A stretch of DNA of 37,825 nt. Source: Kineosporiaceae bacterium (GTDB taxonomy: Bacteria; Actinomycetota; Actinomycetes; Actinomycetales; Kineosporiaceae). A model generated the notes under the pieces. That model did not search any database, had not been told where the DNA came from, and saw only the letters and a program-made list of their open reading frames with translations. Of this stretch, positions 1-6,881 are shown in pieces (the stretch's first letter is position 1; each line of letters opens with the position of its first letter). The stretch is taken from assembly GCA_016794595.1 (NCBI GenBank), contig JAEUJN010000088.1, positions 1 to 37,825 on the forward strand, written 5' to 3'. Both the position numbers and the translations under genes were made by a program.

Positions 1-54
1 CGGGCCCCGCTGAACTCATGCAGGACCTCGAAGGCCGAGCAGGTGAGGCAGTGA
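1..54 (+). other. Possible 3' end of an upstream gene
   Basis: Frame 1 is open from the window edge to a TGA at 52-54. Its codons end in G or C in 16 of 17 cases, which is the codon bias of this genome, so this may be the tail of a gene lying upstream. The 17 visible residues show no recognisable motif. Positions 55-230 hold no convincing gene; they lead into the ribosome binding site of the SpoIID-like gene. Confidence 0.25.
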
Positions 55-230
55 CCCGGTGGGAGACCAGGGATGACACCGGAACCACCTCACCACAACC
101 CCGATCAGCAGCACCGACACCCACAGAGTGAACCAGTGAGCGGGTTGGGCGGGGGGCTCAGGTTTGGGGTGTGGGTGCCGACGAGGGAGGGGCCGGGGTT
201 CCGGCGACCCCCTGTCCCGAGGAGCGCCGG

Positions 231-1634
231 ATGGTCCCAGCCGCCCGACCGACACCCGGGCGAGTCGTTCGAGCCGGCCGGGTGGGACTCGCGGTGCCCT
301 TGCTGGCCACGCTGCTCGCCGGCACGGTGAGCGCGCCGGCCTCGGCGGAGATCGTGCTGCCGCGGGAGCGTCCGGTGGGCGAGGGGATCTCGGGCCCCTC
401 GACCTCGGCGCCCCGGCCGGCCACGAACCCGGGGCTGGTCACCATCGCCGGCTCGGGGTATGGGCACGGCGTGGGCCTGTCGCAGTACGGCGCCCTGGGC
501 ATGGCGCGCGCCGGGACCGGCGCCGAGCAGATCGTGCAGCACTACTACACGTCCGTCGCGGTCACCGGCGTGCGGGACGCGGTCGACATCCGGGTCAACG
601 TGGTGCACCGCGGACGCTCGGTGGTGCTGCGGCCGATCGGGATCAACGCCGGCACCGTGCCGCAGGCCCGCCTCGTGCCGTCGACGGGAACGCCGATCCT
701 GCTCGGACCCGGCGACGTCGCCACCGCGACCCCCTCGGGGACGGCAATCTCGATCGTCGTGGTGCGTGGCTCGGGGGCGAGGGTGCAGCGCACCGTCAGC
801 GGCTGGTCGGTGGAATGGACGGGCACGGCGGCCTGGTCCGGGCCGGCCACCCGGCTGGCGGTCGGCTCCCGCGCGGTCGGGAGTTCGGCGGTCAAGGAGC
901 GCTCCTATCGCTGGGGACGACTGGCGCTGACCAACGTCTCGAAGGCCATCGAGGCGGTCACCACGGTCGACCTGCACTCTGGCTACCTGCGGGGGCTGGC
1001 CGAGATGCCGTCGTCCTGGCCGACCGAGGCCCTGCGCGCCCAGGCGATCATCGCCCGCAGCTACGCCCTGGTCGCGGCCGGCAAGGCACCGAGGGCGGAC
1101 TGCGGCGGGTGCCAGGTGTGGGACGACCAGCGCAGCCAGATGTACGTCGGCTGGGCCAAGGAAGGGGAGCGCGTCGGCTCGACCGACTACGGCGCTCGCT
1201 GGATCGCCGCGGTCACCTCCACCTCGCCCACCTCCACGACCGGGATCGCGGTGCTCTACCAGGGCAAGCCGGTACAGACCTTCTACGCCTCCTCGACCGG
1301 CGGGCGTACCCGGGACCCGAAGCTGGTGTGGGGTGGCTCGGTGCCCTACCTGCGCCCGGTCGCCGATCCGTGGAGTCTGGACTCCACCCTCAACCCGCGC
1401 TATGCCGCCTGGACCCGCACCTTCTCTCCGGCCACCCTGGCCAGGACCATGGGGATCAGCGATGGCTCACCGCTGGCCTCGGTCACCGTCACCGCCCGGG
1501 ACGCTGCCGGCGCGATCACCCAGGTGCGGGCAACCTCCAGGTCCGGACAGGTGCGCACCCTGGCCGGGGAGTCCTTCCGGTCCCGGCTCGGCCTGCCCAG
1601 TTCCTGGGTGACCTCGGTGCGGCTGCCCACCTGA
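231..1634 (+). CDS. Secreted SpoIID/LytB-domain protein
   Basis: About 467 residues. SpoIID-family proteins cleave denuded peptidoglycan glycan strands as lytic transglycosylases. The start at ATG 231 is preferred because GAGGAG lies 6 nt upstream and it places a signal peptide (VGLAVPLLATLLAG then SAPASA) at the N-terminus; an in-frame GTG at 171 would add 20 unlikely residues. GHGVGLSQYGA lies near residue 77. The segment matching the SpoIID catalytic region (YLRGLAEMPSSWP followed by EALRAQA) starts near residue 251, with its Glu in AEM. Later motifs are FYASSTGG and a tail rich in small residues. In Bacillus and Clostridioides SpoIID the GHGVG motif follows the catalytic segment, so the order here is reversed. 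No sporulation genes are visible nearby, so a general cell-wall role is inferred. Export is expected through Sec. Confidence 0.85.
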   Translation: MVPAARPTPGRVVRAGRVGLAVPLLATLLAGTVSAPASAEIVLPRERPVGEGISGPSTSAPRPATNPGLVTIAGSGYGHGVGLSQYGALGMARAGTGAEQIVQHYYTSVAVTGVRDAVDIRVNVVHRGRSVVLRPIGINAGTVPQARLVPSTGTPILLGPGDVATATPSGTAISIVVVRGSGARVQRTVSGWSVEWTGTAAWSGPATRLAVGSRAVGSSAVKERSYRWGRLALTNVSKAIEAVTTVDLHSGYLRGLAEMPSSWPTEALRAQAIIARSYALVAAGKAPRADCGGCQVWDDQRSQMYVGWAKEGERVGSTDYGARWIAAVTSTSPTSTTGIAVLYQGKPVQTFYASSTGGRTRDPKLVWGGSVPYLRPVADPWSLDSTLNPRYAAWTRTFSPATLARTMGISDGSPLASVTVTARDAAGAITQVRATSRSGQVRTLAGESFRSRLGLPSSWVTSVRLPT

Positions 1635-1767
1635 CCCGACCTCGGCGCGGCAGCGGAGTGGGAGGTCACTGACAGGCGGTTGGTCTGGGCGGTGTCGTCC
1701 ACAAGGCGCCGGGTTTTGTCCACAGCGCTTGTGCGGTGAAGCGGACGAACTGCCCAGACTTCGGGTC

Positions 1768-2653
1768 ATGTTCCCGAGAGCAGCGATCCCGCCGTCGGCG
1801 CTCGGGCTGGCCCGTCACCAGGCGGGGGTGATCTCCCGGGCGCAGCTGCTCGAGCTGGGGTTGTCACGGCGCGCCATCGACCGACTCAGCGGCGACCGAC
1901 TCAGCGGAGACCGACTGAGCGGCGGGTGTTCTCGGGTCGTCCGCGGCGTCTACCTGATCCGTCCCCCATTCGGCGAGGTGCCGTGGCTGGCCAGGGTGTG
2001 GGCGGGGCTGCTGCTCGGCGGGTCAGGGGCCCGCGCCGGGATGTTCACCGCGGCGATCCTCGATCGGCTGGCCTCCCCAGGGGAGTTGGTCCGGGGTCAC
2101 GACGTCGGGGACGAACACCAGGTCACGATCTTCGTGGGCGGACGGCCCATGCCGCAGCCGGGCTTCACCTTCCTGCGTGAACAGCGCGGACTGCGCCTGC
2201 CCGTCGGCGCGCGAGCCGGCCCGGACCCGGATCGAGGACACCGTGCTCGACCTGGGTGGTGCCGGTGACGCCGAAGCGGTGGTGACCTGGGTGACCCGCG
2301 CCTGCCAGCGCCGGCTCACCTCTGCGAGACGGCTGCGGGACCGGCTCGCCGAGCGTCCGCGGCTACGGCATCGGGCGCTGATCCTGGAGATGGTGACCGA
2401 TGCCGGGCTCGGGGTGACCAGCCATCTGGAACACCGGGCGATCAGGACCGTGTTCCGCGCCCATGGCCTGCCTGCACCCGAGTTGCAGCATCGCACCGGA
2501 TCATCGGGCAGGATCGCCGACGCCGCCTACCCTCGCCTGCGCATCCTGATCGAGTTCGACGGCCGGATCGGTCACGTGGAGGAAGGCGGCTTCCGTGGTC
2601 TCCGGCGCGACAACGACCACACCCTCGACGGCTGGGTCACCCTGAGATTCGGC
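1768..2653 (+). pseudogene. Broken AbiEi-like / DUF559 protein gene
   Basis: Frame 1 from ATG 1768 encodes an AbiEi-antitoxin-like winged-helix N-terminus (HQAGVISRAQLLELGLS, then SRVVRGVYLI). After about 2202 the match continues in frame 2 (PARTRIEDTVLDL, RLTSARRLRDRLAERPRLRHR, then a DUF559/Vsr-like stretch, RILIEFDGRIGH and RRDNDHTLDGW). Joining the frames requires skipping one base in the CCC run at 2200-2202. The family match stops at LRFG (2653), where intact relatives continue with a Trp-containing tail; here frame 2 runs on into the antisense of scoB. The gene is therefore frameshifted and lacks its C-terminus. The extra C could be a sequencing error, but that would not explain the missing end. 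Intact relatives are stand-alone proteins of unclear function, often grouped with type IV antitoxins. A weak -10 (CAGACT) lies 7 nt before the ATG. Confidence 0.7.
1879..1923 (+). repeat. 3 x 15-bp tandem repeat inside the broken DUF559 gene
   Basis: Three copies of GACCGACTCAGCGGC with one or two changes encode DRLSG three times just after the winged helix. The unit length keeps the frame, so this is an in-frame expansion and not what broke the gene. Confidence 0.85.
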
Positions 2654-2688
2654 TGCGCCCTCCACCTTGTTCGTGGATGTCCTCGGGA

Positions 2689-3354
2689 TCAGATCTCGGG
2701 GATGGCCATCTCGGGGACGTCGTCGGGCACCACGAGGGGTGCGCCGGTCGCCGCCACGATCTCCTCGACGGTGACGTCGGGGGCGCGCTCGCGCAGCACC
2801 AGCCCGTCGTCGGTCACGTCCATCACGGCCAGGTCGGTGATGATCCGGTTCACCACGCCCTGGCCGGTCAGCGGCAGGTCGCACTTCACGACGATCTTGT
2901 GCGAGCCGTCCTTGGCCACGTGCTCCATCAGCACCACCACGGACTTGGCGCCGTGCACCAGGTCCATCGCGCCGCCCATCCCCTTGATCATCTTGCCGGG
3001 GATCATCCAGTTGGCGATGTCGCCGTCCGCGCTGACCTGCATCGCCCCCAGGATGGCGGCGTCGACCTTGCCCCCACGGATCATGCCGAACGAGGTGGCC
3101 GAGTCGAAGAACGAGGCGCCGTGGCGCAGGGTCACGGTCTCCTTGCCGGCGTTGATCAGATCCGGGTCCTCGTCGCCCTCGTAGGGGTAGGGCCCGAACC
3201 CGAGGATGCCGTTCTCGGACTGGAGTACCAGTTCGACATCGTGCGGGACGTAGTTGGGGACCAGGGTCGGCAGGCCGATGCCGAGGTTGACGTAGGAGCC
3301 GTCGTGCAGCTCGGCCGCGGCCCGGGCGGCCATCTGCTCACGCGTGAGTGCCAT
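2689..3354 (-). CDS. scoB: 3-oxoacid CoA-transferase, subunit B
   Basis: 221 residues, the usual length for subunit B. With subunit A it moves CoA from succinyl-CoA to a 3-oxoacid such as acetoacetate in the cytoplasm (ketone-body or short-chain acid use). The active-site glutamate lies in SENGILG, preceded by [11 protein letters not shown]; other family motifs are [14 protein letters not shown] and [14 protein letters not shown]. It starts at ATG 3354, four bases after the stop of scoA, so the two are one operon. Its stop lies about 35 bp from where the convergent broken DUF559 gene loses its family match. The exact acceptor (3-oxoadipate or acetoacetate) cannot be told from sequence, and no 3-oxoadipate pathway genes are nearby. 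Confidence 0.93.
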   Translation of the reverse strand: MALTREQMAARAAAELHDGSYVNLGIGLPTLVPNYVPHDVELVLQSENGILGFGPYPYEGDEDPDLINAGKETVTLRHGASFFDSATSFGMIRGGKVDAAILGAMQVSADGDIANWMIPGKMIKGMGGAMDLVHGAKSVVVLMEHVAKDGSHKIVVKCDLPLTGQGVVNRIITDLAVMDVTDDGLVLRERAPDVTVEEIVAATGAPLVVPDDVPEMAIPEI

Positions 3355-3358
3355 GGAG

Positions 3359-4168
3359 TCAGCTCAGCCCTTCGCTGCCGGCGCCGTACAGGTCGCGCGG
3401 ACGCGGCCGGACGGTGCGCTTCTCGATCATCTTGTCGTGCGCCTGCTCGACGCTGAGGGCGACCACCCGGTGGACGAACACCCCGGGCAGGTGGATCCGG
3501 TTCGGGTCGAGTTCGCCCGGCTCCTCGAGGTGCTCCACCTCGGCGATCGTGATCTTGCCGCTCATCGCGGCCAGCGGGTTGAAGTTGCGTGCCGCGTGCC
3601 GGAAGACCAGGTTGCCGTGCCGGTCACCCGCCCAGGCTCGCACCAGGCCGTAGTCGGCCCGGATCGCCGCCTCCTGGACGAAGGTGCGCTCCTTGCCGTC
3701 GACCTCGAAGGTGGCCTTGGGCTTGGCCGGGGAGGCCACGGCGATCGACCCGTCGGCCGCGTACTTCCACGGCAGGCCACCATCGGCGACCTGGGTGCCG
3801 ACGCCGGTTGCGGTGTAGAAGGCCGGGATGCCCGATCCGCCCGCGCGCAGCCGCTCGGCGAGCGTGCCTTGCGGGGTCAGCTCCACCTCCAGCTCACCGG
3901 ACAGGTACTGCCGGGCGAACTCCTTGTTCTCCCCGACATAGGAGGCGACGATCCGGCGGATCCGCTTGGCGTCCAACAGGACCCCGAGCCCGACCCCGTC
4001 GAGCCCGCAGTTGTTGGAGATCACCTCCAGGTCGGTGGTCCCCTGGTGGAGGATCGCCTGGATCAGGATGGAGGGGATCCCGCAGATCCCGAATCCGCCG
4101 ACGGCGAGCGATGCGCCGTCCGGGATGTCCGCAACCGCTTCGGCAGCGCTGGCAACGACTTTGTCCAC
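3359..4168 (-). CDS. scoA: 3-oxoacid CoA-transferase, subunit A
   Basis: 269 residues. This is the CoA-binding partner of scoB and the first gene of the pair. The N-terminal motif [13 protein letters not shown] is the subunit A signature, followed by [14 protein letters not shown] and [20 protein letters not shown], all typical. The start is GTG (complement of 4166-4168). On this strand TAGATT ends 6 nt before the GTG and no Shine-Dalgarno is seen, so a leaderless transcript is likely. Nothing is missing or odd in the protein. Confidence 0.93.
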   Translation of the reverse strand: MDKVVASAAEAVADIPDGASLAVGGFGICGIPSILIQAILHQGTTDLEVISNNCGLDGVGLGVLLDAKRIRRIVASYVGENKEFARQYLSGELEVELTPQGTLAERLRAGGSGIPAFYTATGVGTQVADGGLPWKYAADGSIAVASPAKPKATFEVDGKERTFVQEAAIRADYGLVRAWAGDRHGNLVFRHAARNFNPLAAMSGKITIAEVEHLEEPGELDPNRIHLPGVFVHRVVALSVEQAHDKMIEKRTVRPRPRDLYGAGSEGLS

Positions 4169-4174
4169 GGGCGA

Positions 4175-4180
4175 AATCTA
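4175..4180 (-). promoter_or_regulatory. -10 element of a leaderless scoAB promoter
   Basis: TAGATT on the minus strand fits TANNNT and sits 6 nt before the GTG start of scoA. No -35 is evident. There is no ribosome binding site between it and the start, which fits transcription starting at the start codon. Confidence 0.5.
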
Positions 4181-4231
4181 CTCGCGCCCCTGGTGTCGCT
4201 GGGGTGGCGTGCGCCACGTCTTCGCTAACGT

Positions 4232-4269
4232 GTGTGACTGGTGTGACTACGCCAGGTCACGCACGTGAC
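4232..4269 (+). promoter_or_regulatory. Direct and inverted repeats upstream of the amidase gene
   Basis: GTGTGACT occurs at 4232-4239 and again at 4241-4248, a 9-bp period. GTCAC-GCAC-GTGAC forms a perfect 5-bp inverted repeat at 4256-4269. The gap between scoA and the amidase start (4169-4380) is otherwise featureless apart from a possible -10 (TAACGT, 4226-4231). A regulator site is plausible, but none was identified. Confidence 0.3.
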
Positions 4270-4380
4270 GCACCGTGAGATGGCTTGGGACGCCGCGGGG
4301 CGCCGGACAACTCCAGGACGCTGCGTGCACACCGACGTCCCACGGACGCAGCTCCGTCAGGTCTCCTCGGGGGAACCACC

Positions 4381-6831
4381 GTGCACCGACGCGTACTCGC
4401 CGTTCTGGGACTGCTCCCGGCGATCATCGCCCTGCCCACCCTGGACCTCACTGCAGCGGTGCACCTGGACGCCGCGCCGCACCCGGTCACCGGGTCGGTG
4501 CGCGAACTCCCGGTCACCGGCGTGGACGCCTCCGCCTGGCAGGCCCTCACCGCCGCCGGCACCGCCACCGGCACCGCCACCGGCACCACGGCCGGTGCAG
4601 CGGCAGGCCTGCGCAGCGCCCTGCGACCGACGCCGCCGGTGGCGCTCAGCGCGGCCCGGGTGACCTCGCGCTTCGACCTGGTCGCCCTGACCTGGGACGG
4701 CGCCCTGGCGACCGGCACCACGCTCTCGGTGCGGGTGCGCGAGGGCGGTCGGTGGTCCGGGTGGCACGGCCTCCAGCCCGAGGAACACGGACCCGACCCG
4801 GGCGAGGAGGGAACGGGCCGCGCAGGTCCGGCCAGCACGGCGGGCAGCACCCGATCGGCCTCCTCCCTGCTGGCGACCTCCGGCGCCGACGGGATCCAGG
4901 TCCGGGTGGACGCATCCGGCGGCACGGCCCCGGCCGCGCTGCGCGCGGTGCTGGTGGACGGCGGCCGTTCGGCGGCCGACGCCCCGTCCGGACCCCCGGC
5001 GAGTGCTGCCGCAGCCACCCGTGCGCCCAACGTGATCACGCGCAGGCAGTGGGGTGCGGACGAGTCACTGGTCAAGGCGCCGCTGACCGTCGACCCCACC
5101 GTGCGCACGCTGTACGTGCACCACACCGACACCACGAACAGCTACACCGCGGCCCAGGCCTACGCCCAGGTGCGCTCGGTGTACCTGTTCCACACCAGGT
5201 CCCGGGGCTGGAACGACATCGGCTACAACTTCCTGATCGATCGCTTCGGACGCATCTACGAGGGGCGCCGCGGCAGCATCACCCAGGCCGTTCAGGGCGC
5301 CCACACCGGAGGCTTCAACAACGAGGCGATCGGCATCTCCGTGCTCGGCACGTTCAGCACCGTCTCACCGACCTCGGCCGCCACCCGCGCGGTGGTGGAC
5401 GTGGCCGCCTGGAAGTCCGCCCAGTACTTCCTGGACCCGCGGGCCACGAGCCGGGTGACCTCGACCGGCGGTGGCACCTCACGCTTCCCGGCGGGCAAGC
5501 AGGTGCTCGTGCGCAATCTGTCCGGCCACCGCGACGTCGGGCTGACCGAGTGCCCGGGCAACGACTTCTACCCCTCCCTGCCGGCGATCCGCGGCGCCGT
5601 GGCCGGCCGGATGGTGCCCGCCCTGGTGGGCGCCTCGCTGTCCTCCACCGCGGTCGCCTATTCCGGGCCCGCGGTCGGGGTCTCGGCCTCGGTGCCCACC
5701 ACCCAGAAGTGGACCTTCGCGGTGACGCCGATCTGCGCCCGCTCGGCGGTGAACGTCCAGACCGGCATCACCTCCTCCCGGCTGGGCGCGGTGTGGAACC
5801 TGCGTGACACCGGCGGCAACCCGGCCCGGCCGGGGGTGTACCGGGTCTCGGTGGTCTCGAACTCCCCGGTGGGCCGCGTCAGCTTCGCGCAGGACCTGGA
5901 GATCCTGCCCACCCTCGACGGCCCGGACGGCGTGTGCCGGGTCGCGCGCGCCGGGCTCGCCGACGTCTACAGCTCGGCCGTGCGGGCCGGCCGGGTCCGC
6001 TACCCGAGCGCGTCCAGCGTGGTGCTGACCGGGTCGGCGGTGATGGACGGCCTGGTGGCCGCGCCGCTGGCCGCGGCCAAGGGCGCACCGCTGTTGCTCA
6101 GCGGGCAGCGATCCCTCCCGGCCGTGGTGGCCGCCGACCTGGCCGCGCGGGGCAGCGTGCGCACCGCCTACATCGTCGGCGGAACCGCGTCGGTGAGCGC
6201 CGGGGTCGAGACCCAGCTGCGCCGGCTCGGGGTCACCACCGTCGTGCGCCTGACCGGGCGGGACCGCTACGCCCTGGCCGCTGCGGTGGCCCGGCACGTG
6301 GGCTCGCCCAGCCGGGCGGCGGTCGTCGTCTCGGGCACCAGCGTGGCGGACGCCGCCGCGGCGGCCGGTCCGGCCGCCGCCACCGGCCGCCCGCTGCTGC
6401 TGACCACCCCGACCGGGGTGCCGGCCTCGGCCGCGGCGGCCCTGAAGGCGTTGCGGATCAACCGGGCCCTGCTGGTCGGGACGACGGCCCGCCTGTCCGG
6501 TTCGGTGGGGACCCAGCTGCGCGCCCTGGGGGTCACCAAGCAGTCCCGGGTCGGGGCGGCCGACCGCGCCGCCACGGCGGCCGCGGTGGCCACGGCCTTC
6601 GCCGCCCCGGTCGGGACGGACCAGGTCGTGGCCGTGCCGAGCGGGGCCGGGCTGTGGGCGGTGGTCGGGGCCGGGCAGGCCAGGTTGACCCTGCTCGCCG
6701 ACGCGGCAACCGTCCCGGCCGCCACGTCCGCCTGGCTGCGCGCCCGCCGTCCCGGAGCCGTGCACCTGATGGCGGACCGGCCCACGGTGGGCACGCCGGT
6801 CCTGCGGTCGCTGCTGGTCAGCCTGGCCTGA
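4381..6831 (+). CDS. Secreted N-acetylmuramoyl-L-alanine amidase with cell-wall-binding repeats
   Basis: About 816 residues. It should cut the bond between MurNAc and L-Ala of peptidoglycan outside the cell. GTG 4381 is chosen because GGGGGAA lies just upstream and the N-terminus becomes a signal peptide (RRVLAVLGLLPAIIALP). The PGRP/amidase-2 domain starts near residue 217 (NVITRRQWGADE). Zinc ligands are visible as His247 (VHHTDT), His383 (SGHRDVGLTEC) and Cys391; GYNFLID supplies the usual Tyr. From about residue 529 to the end there are three CW_binding_2-type repeats, with RYALAAAVA and PLLLTTPTGVPA as examples. An insert rich in Gly-Thr-Ala-Thr near residue 58 comes from a 12-bp repeat. 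It stands alone between scoA (divergent) and the GT-C-like gene. Relatives with the same layout are common secreted wall amidases in actinobacteria. Confidence 0.9.
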   Translation: MHRRVLAVLGLLPAIIALPTLDLTAAVHLDAAPHPVTGSVRELPVTGVDASAWQALTAAGTATGTATGTTAGAAAGLRSALRPTPPVALSAARVTSRFDLVALTWDGALATGTTLSVRVREGGRWSGWHGLQPEEHGPDPGEEGTGRAGPASTAGSTRSASSLLATSGADGIQVRVDASGGTAPAALRAVLVDGGRSAADAPSGPPASAAAATRAPNVITRRQWGADESLVKAPLTVDPTVRTLYVHHTDTTNSYTAAQAYAQVRSVYLFHTRSRGWNDIGYNFLIDRFGRIYEGRRGSITQAVQGAHTGGFNNEAIGISVLGTFSTVSPTSAATRAVVDVAAWKSAQYFLDPRATSRVTSTGGGTSRFPAGKQVLVRNLSGHRDVGLTECPGNDFYPSLPAIRGAVAGRMVPALVGASLSSTAVAYSGPAVGVSASVPTTQKWTFAVTPICARSAVNVQTGITSSRLGAVWNLRDTGGNPARPGVYRVSVVSNSPVGRVSFAQDLEILPTLDGPDGVCRVARAGLADVYSSAVRAGRVRYPSASSVVLTGSAVMDGLVAAPLAAAKGAPLLLSGQRSLPAVVAADLAARGSVRTAYIVGGTASVSAGVETQLRRLGVTTVVRLTGRDRYALAAAVARHVGSPSRAAVVVSGTSVADAAAAAGPAAATGRPLLLTTPTGVPASAAAALKALRINRALLVGTTARLSGSVGTQLRALGVTKQSRVGAADRAATAAAVATAFAAPVGTDQVVAVPSGAGLWAVVGAGQARLTLLADAATVPAATSAWLRARRPGAVHLMADRPTVGTPVLRSLLVSLA
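4552..4587 (+). repeat. 3 x 12-bp tandem repeat in the amidase gene
   Basis: Units are GCCGCCGGCACC followed by two copies of GCCACCGGCACC, encoding repeated Ala-Thr-Gly-Thr. The frame is kept, and the repeat lies in the linker between the signal peptide and the catalytic domain. Confidence 0.75.
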
Positions 6832-6856
6832 ACGCAGGCCCTAGCCTTGCCTGCGT
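6832..6856 (+). promoter_or_regulatory. Inverted repeat around a -10 element: operator or terminator
   Basis: ACGCAGGC (6832-6839) and GCCTGCGT (6849-6856) form a perfect 8-bp inverted repeat with a 9-nt loop, directly after the amidase stop codon. No T run follows, so it is a poor intrinsic terminator. The loop contains TAGCCT (6842-6847), a probable -10 for the next gene, so the arms could instead bind a dimeric repressor. Confidence 0.45.
6842..6847 (+). promoter_or_regulatory. -10 element before the leader ORF and GT-C-like gene
   Basis: TAGCCT fits TANNNT and is followed by exactly 7 nt and then GTG 6855, the spacing of a leaderless start. No -35 is evident. Confidence 0.5.
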
Positions 6857-6881
6857 GCCGAGCGCCCGGATCACGCGATGA
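6855..6881 (+). CDS. Possible 8-codon leaderless leader ORF
   Basis: GTG 6855 opens an 8-residue ORF (MPSARITR) whose TGA at 6879-6881 overlaps the ATG of the next gene (ATGA). The leaderless spacing from TAGCCT and the overlapping stop/start suggest that translation of the short ORF feeds the membrane-protein gene. It could be chance; no peptide function is implied. Confidence 0.35.
   Translation: MPSARITR

Noticed and set aside
2195-2210. Programmed +1 frameshift in the DUF559 and GGDEF genes
   Set aside because: The CCC run sits in different registers relative to the codons in the two genes, and there is no stop codon or stimulating structure at either place. An inserted base explains both better.
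2177-3184. A 335-residue plus-strand protein
   Set aside because: Its first half is the frame-2 half of the broken DUF559 gene; its second half is antisense to scoB and low in complexity.
4169-4380. A ydaO-type (c-di-AMP) riboswitch before the wall amidase
   Set aside because: Such riboswitches occur before actinobacterial wall hydrolases, but I see only a short direct repeat and a 5-bp inverted repeat, not the conserved core.
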